From UKL13-2 sp031414695 (GTDB lineage Bacteria > Pseudomonadota > Gammaproteobacteria > Burkholderiales > Usitatibacteraceae): a stretch of DNA of 64,000 nt. The position numbers were made by a program, and so were the translations under genes. The DNA lies in NCBI GenBank assembly GCA_031414695.1, contig JANNWG010000020.1, forward strand, positions 1 through 64,000. The letters are read 5' to 3'. Under the pieces are notes generated by a model that was given only the letters and a program-made list of their open reading frames with translations, searched no databases and was not told the DNA's origin. This document shows positions 51,876-60,010 of this stretch, one piece after another (within the stretch, counting starts at the first letter, position 1; every line of letters begins with the position of its first letter).

Positions 51876-54800
51876 TCAATGATTACACTGACTATGGTCA
51901 GTGCCGTGCATAAGCCCCGTTGCGCGTAAACGCTCAAATTCTTCACTACCCGCTGCACCGCGTTCAAAATAAAATGGCTTTCTGGCCTTCGGTGTGACGC
52001 CGATTTCATTCATGGTGGCAACATCATAAACGCGACCATTTTGTATGACATGGGTGATTTTGTCAGTTTGCTCGATATCTTTGATGACATCGGCGTCAAT
52101 GATGATGAGGTCAGCTAATTTACCAACTTCGAGCGAACCAATATCGCGTTCCATGCCTAGATAAGTAGCGCCGTTGAGCGTAGCGGCGCGAATAGCCTCT
52201 AACGATGTCATGCCACCCTTAGCGAGCATCCAAATATCCCAGTGGCTACCAAGCCCTTCGCGTTGACCATGTGCGCCGATATTCACATTCACACCGACCC
52301 GCTGCAACGCCGTCGCCGTTTTTGCAACCGTGATGACGTTGTAATCTTCATCGGGGGCTATCGGGCGGCGCACAGCACGAGGCTCTAAGATGCCGCGCGG
52401 CACATACTTTGACAAAATCGGGTGACGCCATACGTCAGACTTGGCGTACCAATAATGCTCGCCATCAAGCCCACCGTAGGCGACATTCAAGGTTGGCGTG
52501 TAGCCCACTTTTGTTTGCGACCAAAGTTGCTTCACATCGTCATAGGCATGCGCCACTGGTATGGCATGCTCAACACCAGTGTGACCATCGACAATCATAT
52601 TCATATTGTGCTGAAACAACGAGCCGCCCTCGGGTACGACCATCATGCCAGTTTGGCGCGCAGCTTCTAGCACTTGTTGGCGTTGGTCACGACGTGGCTG
52701 GTTGTAGCTTTTGACCGTATTTGCACCCGCTGACTTCATGCGTTTTAAGTGCGTGAGTGCATCGTCTAAGCTATTCACTTCAGCCGCAAATGTGCCTTTA
52801 GCGCCATATAAAATCGTGCCAGTTGAATACACGCGTGGGCCGACTATGCGTCCTGTGCGCTGCATTTCAGCGACGGTAAAAATACTCGCGGTATCGTTCG
52901 ATGGATCATGAATGGTAGTGACGCCAAAAGCGAGGGAAGCGTAGTTAATCCAGCTTTGCTGCGGGATGATGCCTTGCGCACCCATACCGCCATGCCAATG
53001 CACATCTACCAAGCCCGGAATGATTGACTTACCGCGCGCATCAATTAACGTCGCACCCGCAGGTGCGGCGATATCTTGCGTGCGACCAATGGCGACAATG
53101 CGATTATCTTTAATGACGATGCGGCCATCATTAATAACTTCATCACCTTTCATGGTGATGATTTTGGCACCACTAATAACGGTAGTAGCACGCGGAATAT
53201 TCACGGCCTCCGTAAAGCCAATCTTCACGCCGCGTTCACTGATTTTGGGGAGTGGTTCTTTTGCGTTATCTGCAAATTGAAAGGTGTCTTTCAGTTGACG
53301 GCTAAATAATTCATCCCCCAATGAAAAATGCACCGTACGACTATCGCCCGACCAATGTAGATAATCCCCTGCATTTACACTTAGCGTTTTTACCGGCAGC
53401 GCGCTTGATTTTTTACCCACCACAAATGGGCGGCCGGTAAGTGGTAACGGCATCACATGTGTTTGATAGCGCTCACGATAGGCAAGCCATGCGCCATCAG
53501 GTGACAATGCAAAGTCGGTCGCCATTTCGCTTCGCACGATGGTTTGCTCTTCTGATTTGTCGAGCTTAAAACGTACTAGCGAAGTCGTCCAATCGACTTC
53601 ATTCGTAAACGCAATGCGGGTAACATAAAGGCTATCAGCAGTTTCTCCTGCACCAAATTGTGGTGATCTACCATCTTCGGTAATCAGCTTTGATTCGCCC
53701 TTACCATCAGCAGCGGTGACATGCACGCCCGTTTCAAAGCTGTACCAAGATGATGTCAAATAACCGCCGCGCGATTTAACGTAGGCAATTTGTTTGCCGT
53801 CAGCTGAAAATGTTGGCTCGATATATTGCCCCGGGTCGGCGGTGATAACGGTTTCTTTTGCTGATTTCAACTCAATGGTGCGTACTGAGCCTAATTGCTG
53901 ATCATTCCACGTGCTAAAGACAACGCGTTGCCCATCACGCGAGAAACGCGGGAAAAATTCAAAGTGGGTGCTTTGCTTGGTGAGCCGCTGCGGCACGCCT
54001 TCTGGCAAAGTTTTCAAATAAAGATGGCCTAGTGCGGAATACACCACGCGGCTGCCGTCTGGCGAAACATTGACCCAACGTAGCTGCTGAACGTCCCACT
54101 TATCAATGCCGACGTTAATTGGATAGCGTATCGCCTTACGAATCTCACGCGTGTGTTTGACGTGAAATGGGATTTCGCGCGCCGATTTTTTTTGTATGTC
54201 CACACGCCAAATTTTGCCCTTTGCCCACACCACAATTTCTTTCGCATCCGGCATCCACGCAAACGATGGATACACGCCGTGCACCGCCCACGCCTCCTGC
54301 ATATCGCGCTCAAGCTCGCCCCATACAGCGACTTCTTCACCTGTTTTCAAATTTTTCAAGAACAACATGGATTGCGATTTGTTATTCTCACGTACTCGCC
54401 TAACAAACGCTAAATATTTACCATCAGGCGAAGGCACTGGCCGTATTGCGCCACCCGCACCGCTAACAAAAGCGATGACCTTGCCGGTACGCATATCGCG
54501 CCGAAAAATTTGATAAATCTGCCCATTCGAATTTTTGTTGTATTCAAATGTGGTGCCCGGTGTGGTGTCTTGCGAATAGTAAACATAACGACCATCAGGC
54601 GAGAAGGCAGGCTCGCCTAAATCTTTTTGCCAATTCGGTTTTTCATTCAACTGCACGCCCTCTTGCTGTTTATCGGTCCCACTAACGTGATACATCCAAA
54701 TCTCACCCGAGCCAAGCGAGCGCGTTCCGACAAAATGCTTACGCGCGGCAATGTATTGACCATTGGGATGCCAAACTGGATTATTTAACAGCCGCACGCT

Positions 54801-55238
54801 CTCCTTAGTGACTTCTTTTGCGCTGCTACCATCGTTATTCATTACCCAAATATTGTCGCCACCGCCCGTGTCTGACATATAGGCTATACGCTTACCGTCA
54901 GGCGAAAATTTTGCCTGCATCTCCCAGGCCATGGAGGAAGTCAACGGCTTGGCTTCACCACCGGCAATCGGCAGCAAATACAAGTCGCCCAATAAATCAA
55001 ACACAATCTGCTTGCCATCGGGACTCACATCAACGGTCATCCATGTACCAGTCTTGGTATCGAGATTGACCGTTGCTTTTTCGCCGGGGGTATTGTTGAC
55101 ATCCCATTTCTTTTTTGGGGGTTCTTTACTGGTCTCAGTGGAGGATTCAACGGCATTAGCTGTTGGTGCATTTGCATGAGCAGATAACGATAAGCAACCA
55201 AGCAATGCCAATGCAACGGTAAGAATGTTTTTTTTCAC
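51876..55238 (-). CDS. TolB-like propeller / amidohydrolase fusion protein
   Basis: This 1120 aa exported protein has a signal peptide ('MKKNILTVALALLGCLSLSAHANA'). A long N-terminal part (about 45-650) is made of repeated PD40/TolB propeller blades, with recurrent 'FSPDGKRIAYMSDTGG', 'FSPDGRYVYYSQD' and 'FSADGKQIAYVKS'. The C-terminal amidohydrolase domain (about 680-1100) has the metal-binding HxH at H747 and H749 in 'DVHWHGG', later 'GVTTIHDPSN', and the end segment 'LADLIIIDADVIKD'. This fusion occurs in several proteobacteria, where the substrate is unknown; a peptide- or imide-hydrolase role in the periplasm is plausible. It stands alone, with the small membrane protein gene upstream. 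Confidence 0.93.
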   Translation of the reverse strand: MKKNILTVALALLGCLSLSAHANAPTANAVESSTETSKEPPKKKWDVNNTPGEKATVNLDTKTGTWMTVDVSPDGKQIVFDLLGDLYLLPIAGGEAKPLTSSMAWEMQAKFSPDGKRIAYMSDTGGGDNIWVMNNDGSSAKEVTKESVRLLNNPVWHPNGQYIAARKHFVGTRSLGSGEIWMYHVSGTDKQQEGVQLNEKPNWQKDLGEPAFSPDGRYVYYSQDTTPGTTFEYNKNSNGQIYQIFRRDMRTGKVIAFVSGAGGAIRPVPSPDGKYLAFVRRVRENNKSQSMLFLKNLKTGEEVAVWGELERDMQEAWAVHGVYPSFAWMPDAKEIVVWAKGKIWRVDIQKKSAREIPFHVKHTREIRKAIRYPINVGIDKWDVQQLRWVNVSPDGSRVVYSALGHLYLKTLPEGVPQRLTKQSTHFEFFPRFSRDGQRVVFSTWNDQQLGSVRTIELKSAKETVITADPGQYIEPTFSADGKQIAYVKSRGGYLTSSWYSFETGVHVTAADGKGESKLITEDGRSPQFGAGETADSLYVTRIAFTNEVDWTTSLVRFKLDKSEEQTIVRSEMATDFALSPDGAWLAYRERYQTHVMPLPLTGRPFVVGKKSSALPVKTLSVNAGDYLHWSGDSRTVHFSLGDELFSRQLKDTFQFADNAKEPLPKISERGVKIGFTEAVNIPRATTVISGAKIITMKGDEVINDGRIVIKDNRIVAIGRTQDIAAPAGATLIDARGKSIIPGLVDVHWHGGMGAQGIIPQQSWINYASLAFGVTTIHDPSNDTASIFTVAEMQRTGRIVGPRVYSTGTILYGAKGTFAAEVNSLDDALTHLKRMKSAGANTVKSYNQPRRDQRQQVLEAARQTGMMVVPEGGSLFQHNMNMIVDGHTGVEHAIPVAHAYDDVKQLWSQTKVGYTPTLNVAYGGLDGEHYWYAKSDVWRHPILSKYVPRGILEPRAVRRPIAPDEDYNVITVAKTATALQRVGVNVNIGAHGQREGLGSHWDIWMLAKGGMTSLEAIRAATLNGATYLGMERDIGSLEVGKLADLIIIDADVIKDIEQTDKITHVIQNGRVYDVATMNEIGVTPKARKPFYFERGAAGSEEFERLRATGLMHGTDHSQCNH

Positions 55239-55301
55239 TTATAAACTTTCATTTCAAAAACGTTAGATTTGTTTGAACAACAACCCTCGACAAAGTAGCA
55301 C

Positions 55302-55574
55302 TCAACTGCAAACACACATTCTGGGACCACCATCTGAGCTTCGCACCCCAGTAAGTCTAGATGGCTCATACACAGGAACGATCTTGCCGAACTTTCCTTT
55401 CGTTTTGCAATATGAAGCACATGTGGCGACAGGGTCTGTGTCTTTATGTTTGTATAGGATAGCCATGATGACAAAACCACCAGTGCAAAATATTGTTGAT
55501 AACAGCAAAATTTGCCAGCCATGTGAAAGTCGATGAAAGTAGCTTGCCGCATTTTTTACTATGTTTGTAAACAT
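55302..55574 (-). CDS. Small membrane protein with Cys-rich tail, unknown
   Basis: This 90 aa protein has one clear membrane segment (about residues 20-42, 'QILLLSTIFCTGGFVIMAIL'). A C-terminal tail with four Cys ('CASYC' and 'CVC') and Gly follows. I do not recognise it. A second overlapping frame (55235-55552) is less balanced. It lies 63 bp upstream of the propeller/amidohydrolase gene and has no clear ribosome-binding site. Treat as tentative. Confidence 0.5.
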   Translation of the reverse strand: MFTNIVKNAASYFHRLSHGWQILLLSTIFCTGGFVIMAILYKHKDTDPVATCASYCKTKGKFGKIVPVYEPSRLTGVRSSDGGPRMCVCS

Positions 55575-56009
55575 TAAATCTAGCTAAGTTAGTTGGGTGG
55601 TCATACTAAAAGAGTACGTTGAAGTGCAGTTTGCCAACGTGGATAAACCACGATCAATTGTCATCCGTGCAATGGTCGACATATGATGAGAATCCAACCG
55701 CGTGGGCAGCTCATTAGGCAAATGAAGCGTGCCCACCCTACGCTTGCTTTTATTCATTTGATGCTTTCATTTCAAAAAATGTAAATGTGCATTTAGTTAA
55801 AACACATCATAGTTACTCAACTGCAATGATACAAATTTACGCCACTCAATCCCTTCCTCCCTCCCTTTTTCAAAGTGAGGAGCCAATGCCTAGGCTGAAC
55901 TTCTGTCGCCTTAATAATTAACTGCAAATCTAGCTCCTCCCTTTGAAAAAGGGAGGGTGGGAGGGATTGCGTTGTACAACCTACTGCCGTTGGTAAAAGC
56001 ACGACTATG
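55575..56009. other. 435 bp gap, mostly a MITE-like repeat
   Basis: No gene is seen. The right part is the inverted-repeat element at 55847-55969. The left part (55575-55846) is plain AT-rich DNA, with no recognised promoter or RNA. Confidence 0.55.
55847..55969. repeat. MITE-like element with 37 bp inverted ends
   Basis: CAATCCCTTCCTCCCTCCCT (from 55847) with the following AAAGTGAGGAGC pairs with GCTCCTCCCTTTGAAAAAGG ending in GGGATTG at 55969. The two 37 bp arms match with few mismatches around a roughly 49 bp centre. The pyrimidine-rich arm is a well-known shape of dispersed non-coding repeats. It abuts the CoA-transferase gene end. Confidence 0.8.
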
Positions 56010-57308
56010 CTATCGACTCCATTCATCACGTAACTTTCCTTGATGAGCCAAGCCATCAATTGGCGGTTGCTGATTTTTCCACAATCCAAATGCATCGGTC
56101 GATATTTCTATGTCTGGCACTTTTGTCACCCTAGCCAACACCATCGCTTCAATCTCCGCTGCCGAATATCCCACTTCCGCTAACACCTCACGACTATGCT
56201 CGCCTAATCTCGCAGGCAAGGTGCGAATAGACGGTGGCGTGGCGCTCCACTCACCGATAGGCGCAGTCGCGCGAATACGGCCTTCGGTGGGGTGATCAAA
56301 TTCGGGGAAAAAATCGATGGCTTGCATGTGTTCATCTTCCAGCAACGAATCTATCGTGTGCATCGTCGCAAATGGAATATCGGCTTTTTCTAATAATTCA
56401 CGCCAATAGGCGGTGGTGTTAGCCGCAATCGTATTCGCGACAAATTCATAGACTTCAGCAATATTGGCGGCGCGCTCTGAATGCTCACAAAATTTCGGAT
56501 GAGTTTTTAAGTCCGGCCGATTGATGGCATCAAAAAAAGTCATCCAATGTTTATCGTTGTAAATCAAAACGCACAAATAGCCGTCTGATGTGGCATACGG
56601 GCGGCGATGCGGCGCGATCAAACGTGCATAGGCTGTCTCACCCAACGGCGGCTCAAACGTCTTGCCCGCCATATGGTCTCCCATTACAAATTGCGACATC
56701 GCTTCAAACATGGTGATTTCAATCGCCTGCCCTTCCCCCGAGCGCTCGCGATGAAATAGCGCCGCCAACACCGCATTCACCGTGTGTAGCCCAACACTTC
56801 GATCACCAATGGTCACGGGAGAGTAGCGCGGCAAATCGCCCGTTTGTCGCGCGCTCAACGACGGTATTCCCGCAATGCCTTGAATCAAATCATCATAGGC
56901 TGGCCGCCCCGCATACGGGCCTTTTTCAGAATAGCCAAACGCGCCGACATAGATAATTTTGGGGTTAATTTTTTTCACCTCTTCATATCCCAACCCCAGC
57001 CGCGCCATGGATTGCGGCCGCACGTTATAGACCAGCACATCAGCCTCGGCGGCAAGTTTCAAGCACGCTTCCAAACCTTTTGGCTGCTTCAAATCGAGCA
57101 CGATGGAGCGCTTATTACGGTTCAAATGCAAATGGATATGTCCCATGCCGGGATTTTTCATCGGACCTACCCATCGCATATTGTCACCCGCGTGGGATTC
57201 AACTTTAATCACATCAGCTCCCATATCACCCAATATCTGCGTGCAGTAAGGCCCCATGATGACGGTGGTCAGGTCAAGAATTTTTATTTTGTCTAGTGCG
57301 CCGGGCAT
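56010..57308 (-). CDS. Class III CoA-transferase (CaiB/BaiF family)
   Basis: This 432 aa enzyme exchanges CoA between carboxylic acids. 'LDLTTVIMGPYCTQILGDMGADVIKVE' is the N-terminal mark, and the catalytic Asp (D139) is in 'PAYDDLIQGIAG'. The substrate cannot be read off; formyl-, succinyl- or benzylsuccinate-type partners are all possible. It runs opposite to the GST-tautomerase group. A dispersed palindrome copy (57331-57385) lies just upstream of its start. Confidence 0.93.
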   Translation of the reverse strand: MPGALDKIKILDLTTVIMGPYCTQILGDMGADVIKVESHAGDNMRWVGPMKNPGMGHIHLHLNRNKRSIVLDLKQPKGLEACLKLAAEADVLVYNVRPQSMARLGLGYEEVKKINPKIIYVGAFGYSEKGPYAGRPAYDDLIQGIAGIPSLSARQTGDLPRYSPVTIGDRSVGLHTVNAVLAALFHRERSGEGQAIEITMFEAMSQFVMGDHMAGKTFEPPLGETAYARLIAPHRRPYATSDGYLCVLIYNDKHWMTFFDAINRPDLKTHPKFCEHSERAANIAEVYEFVANTIAANTTAYWRELLEKADIPFATMHTIDSLLEDEHMQAIDFFPEFDHPTEGRIRATAPIGEWSATPPSIRTLPARLGEHSREVLAEVGYSAAEIEAMVLARVTKVPDIEISTDAFGLWKNQQPPIDGLAHQGKLRDEWSR

Positions 57309-57330
57309 GGTAATCCTAACAATGAAAGTC

Positions 57331-57385
57331 GCCTATTGGCGGTTAGATTGGGGCATTTATGGCTGGAAATGCTGATCAATAATCA
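57331..57385 (-). repeat. Dispersed palindrome, copy E
   Basis: Read on the minus strand, TTATTGATCAGCATTTCCAG then CCATAAATGC and CCGCCAATAGG follow the same order as the copies at 44457 and 49087. It lies in the promoter region of the CoA-transferase gene. The rest of the 274 bp gap (57386-57582) is AT-rich, with no further structure recognised. Confidence 0.65.
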
Positions 57386-57582
57386 TTCTTTAATTTCTAA
57401 TGTATTTTCAGAATAACGATCAACGATGCAGCATGAAGTAAATAATGCACCGATGCGTTAGTCACTAAGCTACGACTCGCTTGCAATCAATAATATATCC
57501 GCAGATATCGTCATATCGTTTCCATGCATAAATTGCATGCCACCATTAAAAAAACAAATACTGATTGAAAGACTGTGATGAT

Positions 57583-58524
57583 TCATAGCAACAATTCAGC
57601 CGTAGTCGTTTGTTTTATAGACAAACGATGTAATAGGAAATCGATCAATACCCTGACTCTATGCGAAACATTGCGATTCGATGGGTAAAGCAATGAAAAC
57701 GGTCGCGATGCACCTTCAAAATTGGTCATGACTCTCACCAGAGCGCCGGATGTCAAATCTTGCTCAACAATGAACTGATAAGTTTGTAGCAAGCCACCAC
57801 CGTGCCTAGCTAATGTTGCCGGCCCCAAAATATCCGCGGAGAATTGCACTTTGCCGCGCGTTGCAACTTCAATTTCTTCGCCGTTTTGATGAAATACCCA
57901 AGGTACAGGTTGTCCGGTTCTCGGCAATAAAAACTGAATGCATTGGTGTCGCGCTAGATCACTAATTTTTGTTGGAACGCCTGCTCGGTCTAAGTATCGC
58001 GGCGAGGCGATCACGACCAAATTGGCATCCTCAAGTTTTCTCGCGACTAGCGACGAATCAGGCGATTTTCGTCCACGCACGGCAAGGTCAAACTCTTCTG
58101 CGCTGAAATCAACATTACGATTACTCAGCTCAATCTCTAAATGCACGTTTGGATACAACTGCTGAAAATCCGACAACACAGGCAAAATTCGATGATGCCC
58201 ATATGATGTCGGCAAGCTTAGCCGTACTGTTCCTGCTGCTTGTTTTTGCGTACCCGTCAGCTCGCGTTCAGCCTCGGCCAATTGACCAAGCGCCTGTCGA
58301 CATTGTAGGAAGTAGGTTTTTCCACTTTCGGTAAGCCGCACTTTTCGTGTTGTCCGCACAAATAGTTGTACACCAAGCCGAAGTTCCATCCGCGAGATCA
58401 CCCTACTGACTGCTGCCGGGGTGAGCCCGGCTACCGATGCGGCGGAAGTAAAACTCTCGTGCTCTGCGGTCAAACAAAAGAGCTCAATGCTACGTACTTT
58501 TAAATCCCCAAAATTCGACGACAT
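57583..58524 (-). CDS. LysR-family transcriptional regulator
   Basis: This 313 aa regulator has an N-terminal winged helix-turn-helix (residues 8-65, 'FTSAASVAGLTPAAVSRVISRMELRLGVQLF') and a substrate-binding domain. It is divergent from the GST gene across about 100 bp. A TTGT-N14-ACAA palindrome at 58533-58554 is a likely binding site. It probably controls the GST-tautomerase-SnoaL genes in response to an unknown inducer. Confidence 0.94.
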   Translation of the reverse strand: MSSNFGDLKVRSIELFCLTAEHESFTSAASVAGLTPAAVSRVISRMELRLGVQLFVRTTRKVRLTESGKTYFLQCRQALGQLAEAERELTGTQKQAAGTVRLSLPTSYGHHRILPVLSDFQQLYPNVHLEIELSNRNVDFSAEEFDLAVRGRKSPDSSLVARKLEDANLVVIASPRYLDRAGVPTKISDLARHQCIQFLLPRTGQPVPWVFHQNGEEIEVATRGKVQFSADILGPATLARHGGGLLQTYQFIVEQDLTSGALVRVMTNFEGASRPFSLLYPSNRNVSHRVRVLIDFLLHRLSIKQTTTAELLL

Positions 58525-58532
58525 TTATTACC

Positions 58533-58554
58533 TTGTGTAATTAGTAAAGTACAA
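58533..58554. promoter_or_regulatory. Candidate LysR binding site
   Basis: An inverted TTGT...ACAA pair lies ten bases upstream of the LysR start, between the divergent genes. Many LysR sites have T-N11-A symmetry, so this fits loosely; position is the main support. Confidence 0.3.
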
Positions 58555-58626
58555 CAAACCCTATTTATCGTAATTTTAGTCACAAATAGAATGGCGGCTC
58601 TATCAATTTCAACAAAGGAAATATTG

Positions 58627-59238
58627 ATGAAGCTATTTTATTCACCGGGCGCTTGTTCACTTGCGCCACATATCATTCTTCGCGAGGCCGCTGCAATATT
58701 TACGCTCGAAAAAGTAGATACCGCAACGCATACCATTGCTGCGACAAATAAGGATTTTTATGCGATCAACCCACGCGGCCAAGTGCCATTGTTGTTACTT
58801 GAAGATGGGACAAAAATCACCGAAGGGCCAATCATCGCGCAATACATAGCCGATCAATCAGCTAATCGACGCCTATTACCAACCGCCGGCAGCATGTTGC
58901 GATACCAAATCATGTCTTGGCAAAACTATGTGACTTCTGAGTTACATAAGTCATACACCCCACTTTTCAACCCACAATTTGACGAAACCGCAAAGCGTCT
59001 CCACGCCGAGATATTGCGAAAAAAATATGTCTGGCTTGATGAAGTATTAGCCGATAAAACGTATCTGACTAGCGATGACTTTACTGTCGCTGATGCCTAC
59101 CTATTTACGGTCACGACTTGGTCGAAATATGTGAATCTAGCACTTGCAGATTTGCCTAATTTGCAGGCTTATATGACTAGAGTGGCTGCGCGTTCGGCAG
59201 TACAAGAGGCCTTGCGAATTGAGGGATTAATTAGCTAA
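58627..59238 (+). CDS. Glutathione S-transferase
   Basis: This 203 aa GST has an N-terminal thioredoxin-like domain (1-80, 'MKLFYSPGACSLAPHIILREA', and the cis-Pro/Ser site 'GQVPLLLLEDGTKITEGPII') and an all-helical C-terminal domain. The sequence is close to the beta-class GstA type of proteobacteria. The ATG at 58627 has an AAGGA ribosome-binding site. It is the first gene of the group divergent from the LysR gene, which suggests detoxification of an electrophile. Confidence 0.93.
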   Translation: MKLFYSPGACSLAPHIILREAAAIFTLEKVDTATHTIAATNKDFYAINPRGQVPLLLLEDGTKITEGPIIAQYIADQSANRRLLPTAGSMLRYQIMSWQNYVTSELHKSYTPLFNPQFDETAKRLHAEILRKKYVWLDEVLADKTYLTSDDFTVADAYLFTVTTWSKYVNLALADLPNLQAYMTRVAARSAVQEALRIEGLIS

Positions 59239-59385
59239 CGACATGAGGCATCTTAGTGTGCAGCGTCACGCGCTTTAATTTGTTGACTAATCACCACACC
59301 AAGATGCGCTGTCTGCATTAAAAAAACACAACAAACAGCACTGCTTTCAAACTTCAAACAATCAACATCTAATAAGGAACTAACG

Positions 59386-59619
59386 ATGCCATACATCAAC
59401 ATTCAAATTACACGCGACGGTGTAACGCAAGAACAAAAAGCAGCACTTATTAGCGGTGCAACCGACTTACTCGTTCGCGTGCTTGCCAAAAATCCTGCCA
59501 CGACATTTGTTGTCATTGATGAAGTGGAGACAGATAACTGGGGAATCGCAGGAGAAACGGTGACGATGCTTCGCCAAAACGAAACTGAGATTACAGTAGC
59601 CAAGAAAGGCAATCAATGA
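59386..59619 (+). CDS. 4-oxalocrotonate tautomerase-like protein
   Basis: This 77 aa protein has the catalytic N-terminal Pro (Pro 2, after Met removal) in 'MPYINIQITRDGVTQEQKAALI' and follows the small tautomerase fold. Family members shift double bonds in keto-enol acids. It overlaps the next gene by four bases (ATGA at 59616-59619). Its ribosome-binding site AAGGAACTAACG lies just upstream. Confidence 0.93.
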   Translation: MPYINIQITRDGVTQEQKAALISGATDLLVRVLAKNPATTFVVIDEVETDNWGIAGETVTMLRQNETEITVAKKGNQ

Positions 59620-59990
59620 CAACCTCTAGAGATGCAATAACAGCCGTCATCCATCGTTATTTCGACGGGCTATATCACTGTGATTCAACAATTCTGCAAA
59701 CTGTACTGCATCGAGACGCGTTATACGCCTCCGCGACAGATGGGACACTATTGAAATTAACCATGGAAGCGTACTTTCCGATTGTTGATGCACGCGTGTC
59801 ACCTGCGAGCAAGAAAGAGCCGCGTTCAGATCGAATTGTGTCAATCGAATTTGCCGGCCCCGTCACTGCTTTGGCACGCGTGGAATGCGCGATTTCGCCC
59901 AAGCATTACATCGATTTTTTGACACTAATTTACGTTGAGGATCGTTGGCAAATTATTGCAAAAGTCTTTCACTACGAGCTGAAATCGTGA
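59616..59990 (+). CDS. SnoaL/NTF2-like protein
   Basis: This 124 aa protein has an NTF2-like cone fold, 'AITAVIHRYFDGLYHCDSTILQTVLHRDALYA' then 'VSIEFAGPVTALARVECAI' and 'IYVEDRWQIIAKVFHYE'. Such proteins act as small isomerases, hydratases or binding units. The Asp and His residues (for example H17 and D38) are candidate catalytic groups. Coupling with the tautomerase suggests a shared substrate. Confidence 0.88.
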   Translation: MTTSRDAITAVIHRYFDGLYHCDSTILQTVLHRDALYASATDGTLLKLTMEAYFPIVDARVSPASKKEPRSDRIVSIEFAGPVTALARVECAISPKHYIDFLTLIYVEDRWQIIAKVFHYELKS

Positions 59991-60010
59991 ACACGCCATC
60001 ACGAAATATA

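Noticed and set aside
57583..60000. Aromatic-degradation operon
   Set aside because: A GST, a tautomerase and a SnoaL-like protein are present, but no ring-cleavage dioxygenase, hydrolase or ferredoxin; the 2-hydroxychromene isomerase-like gene is 19 kb away.
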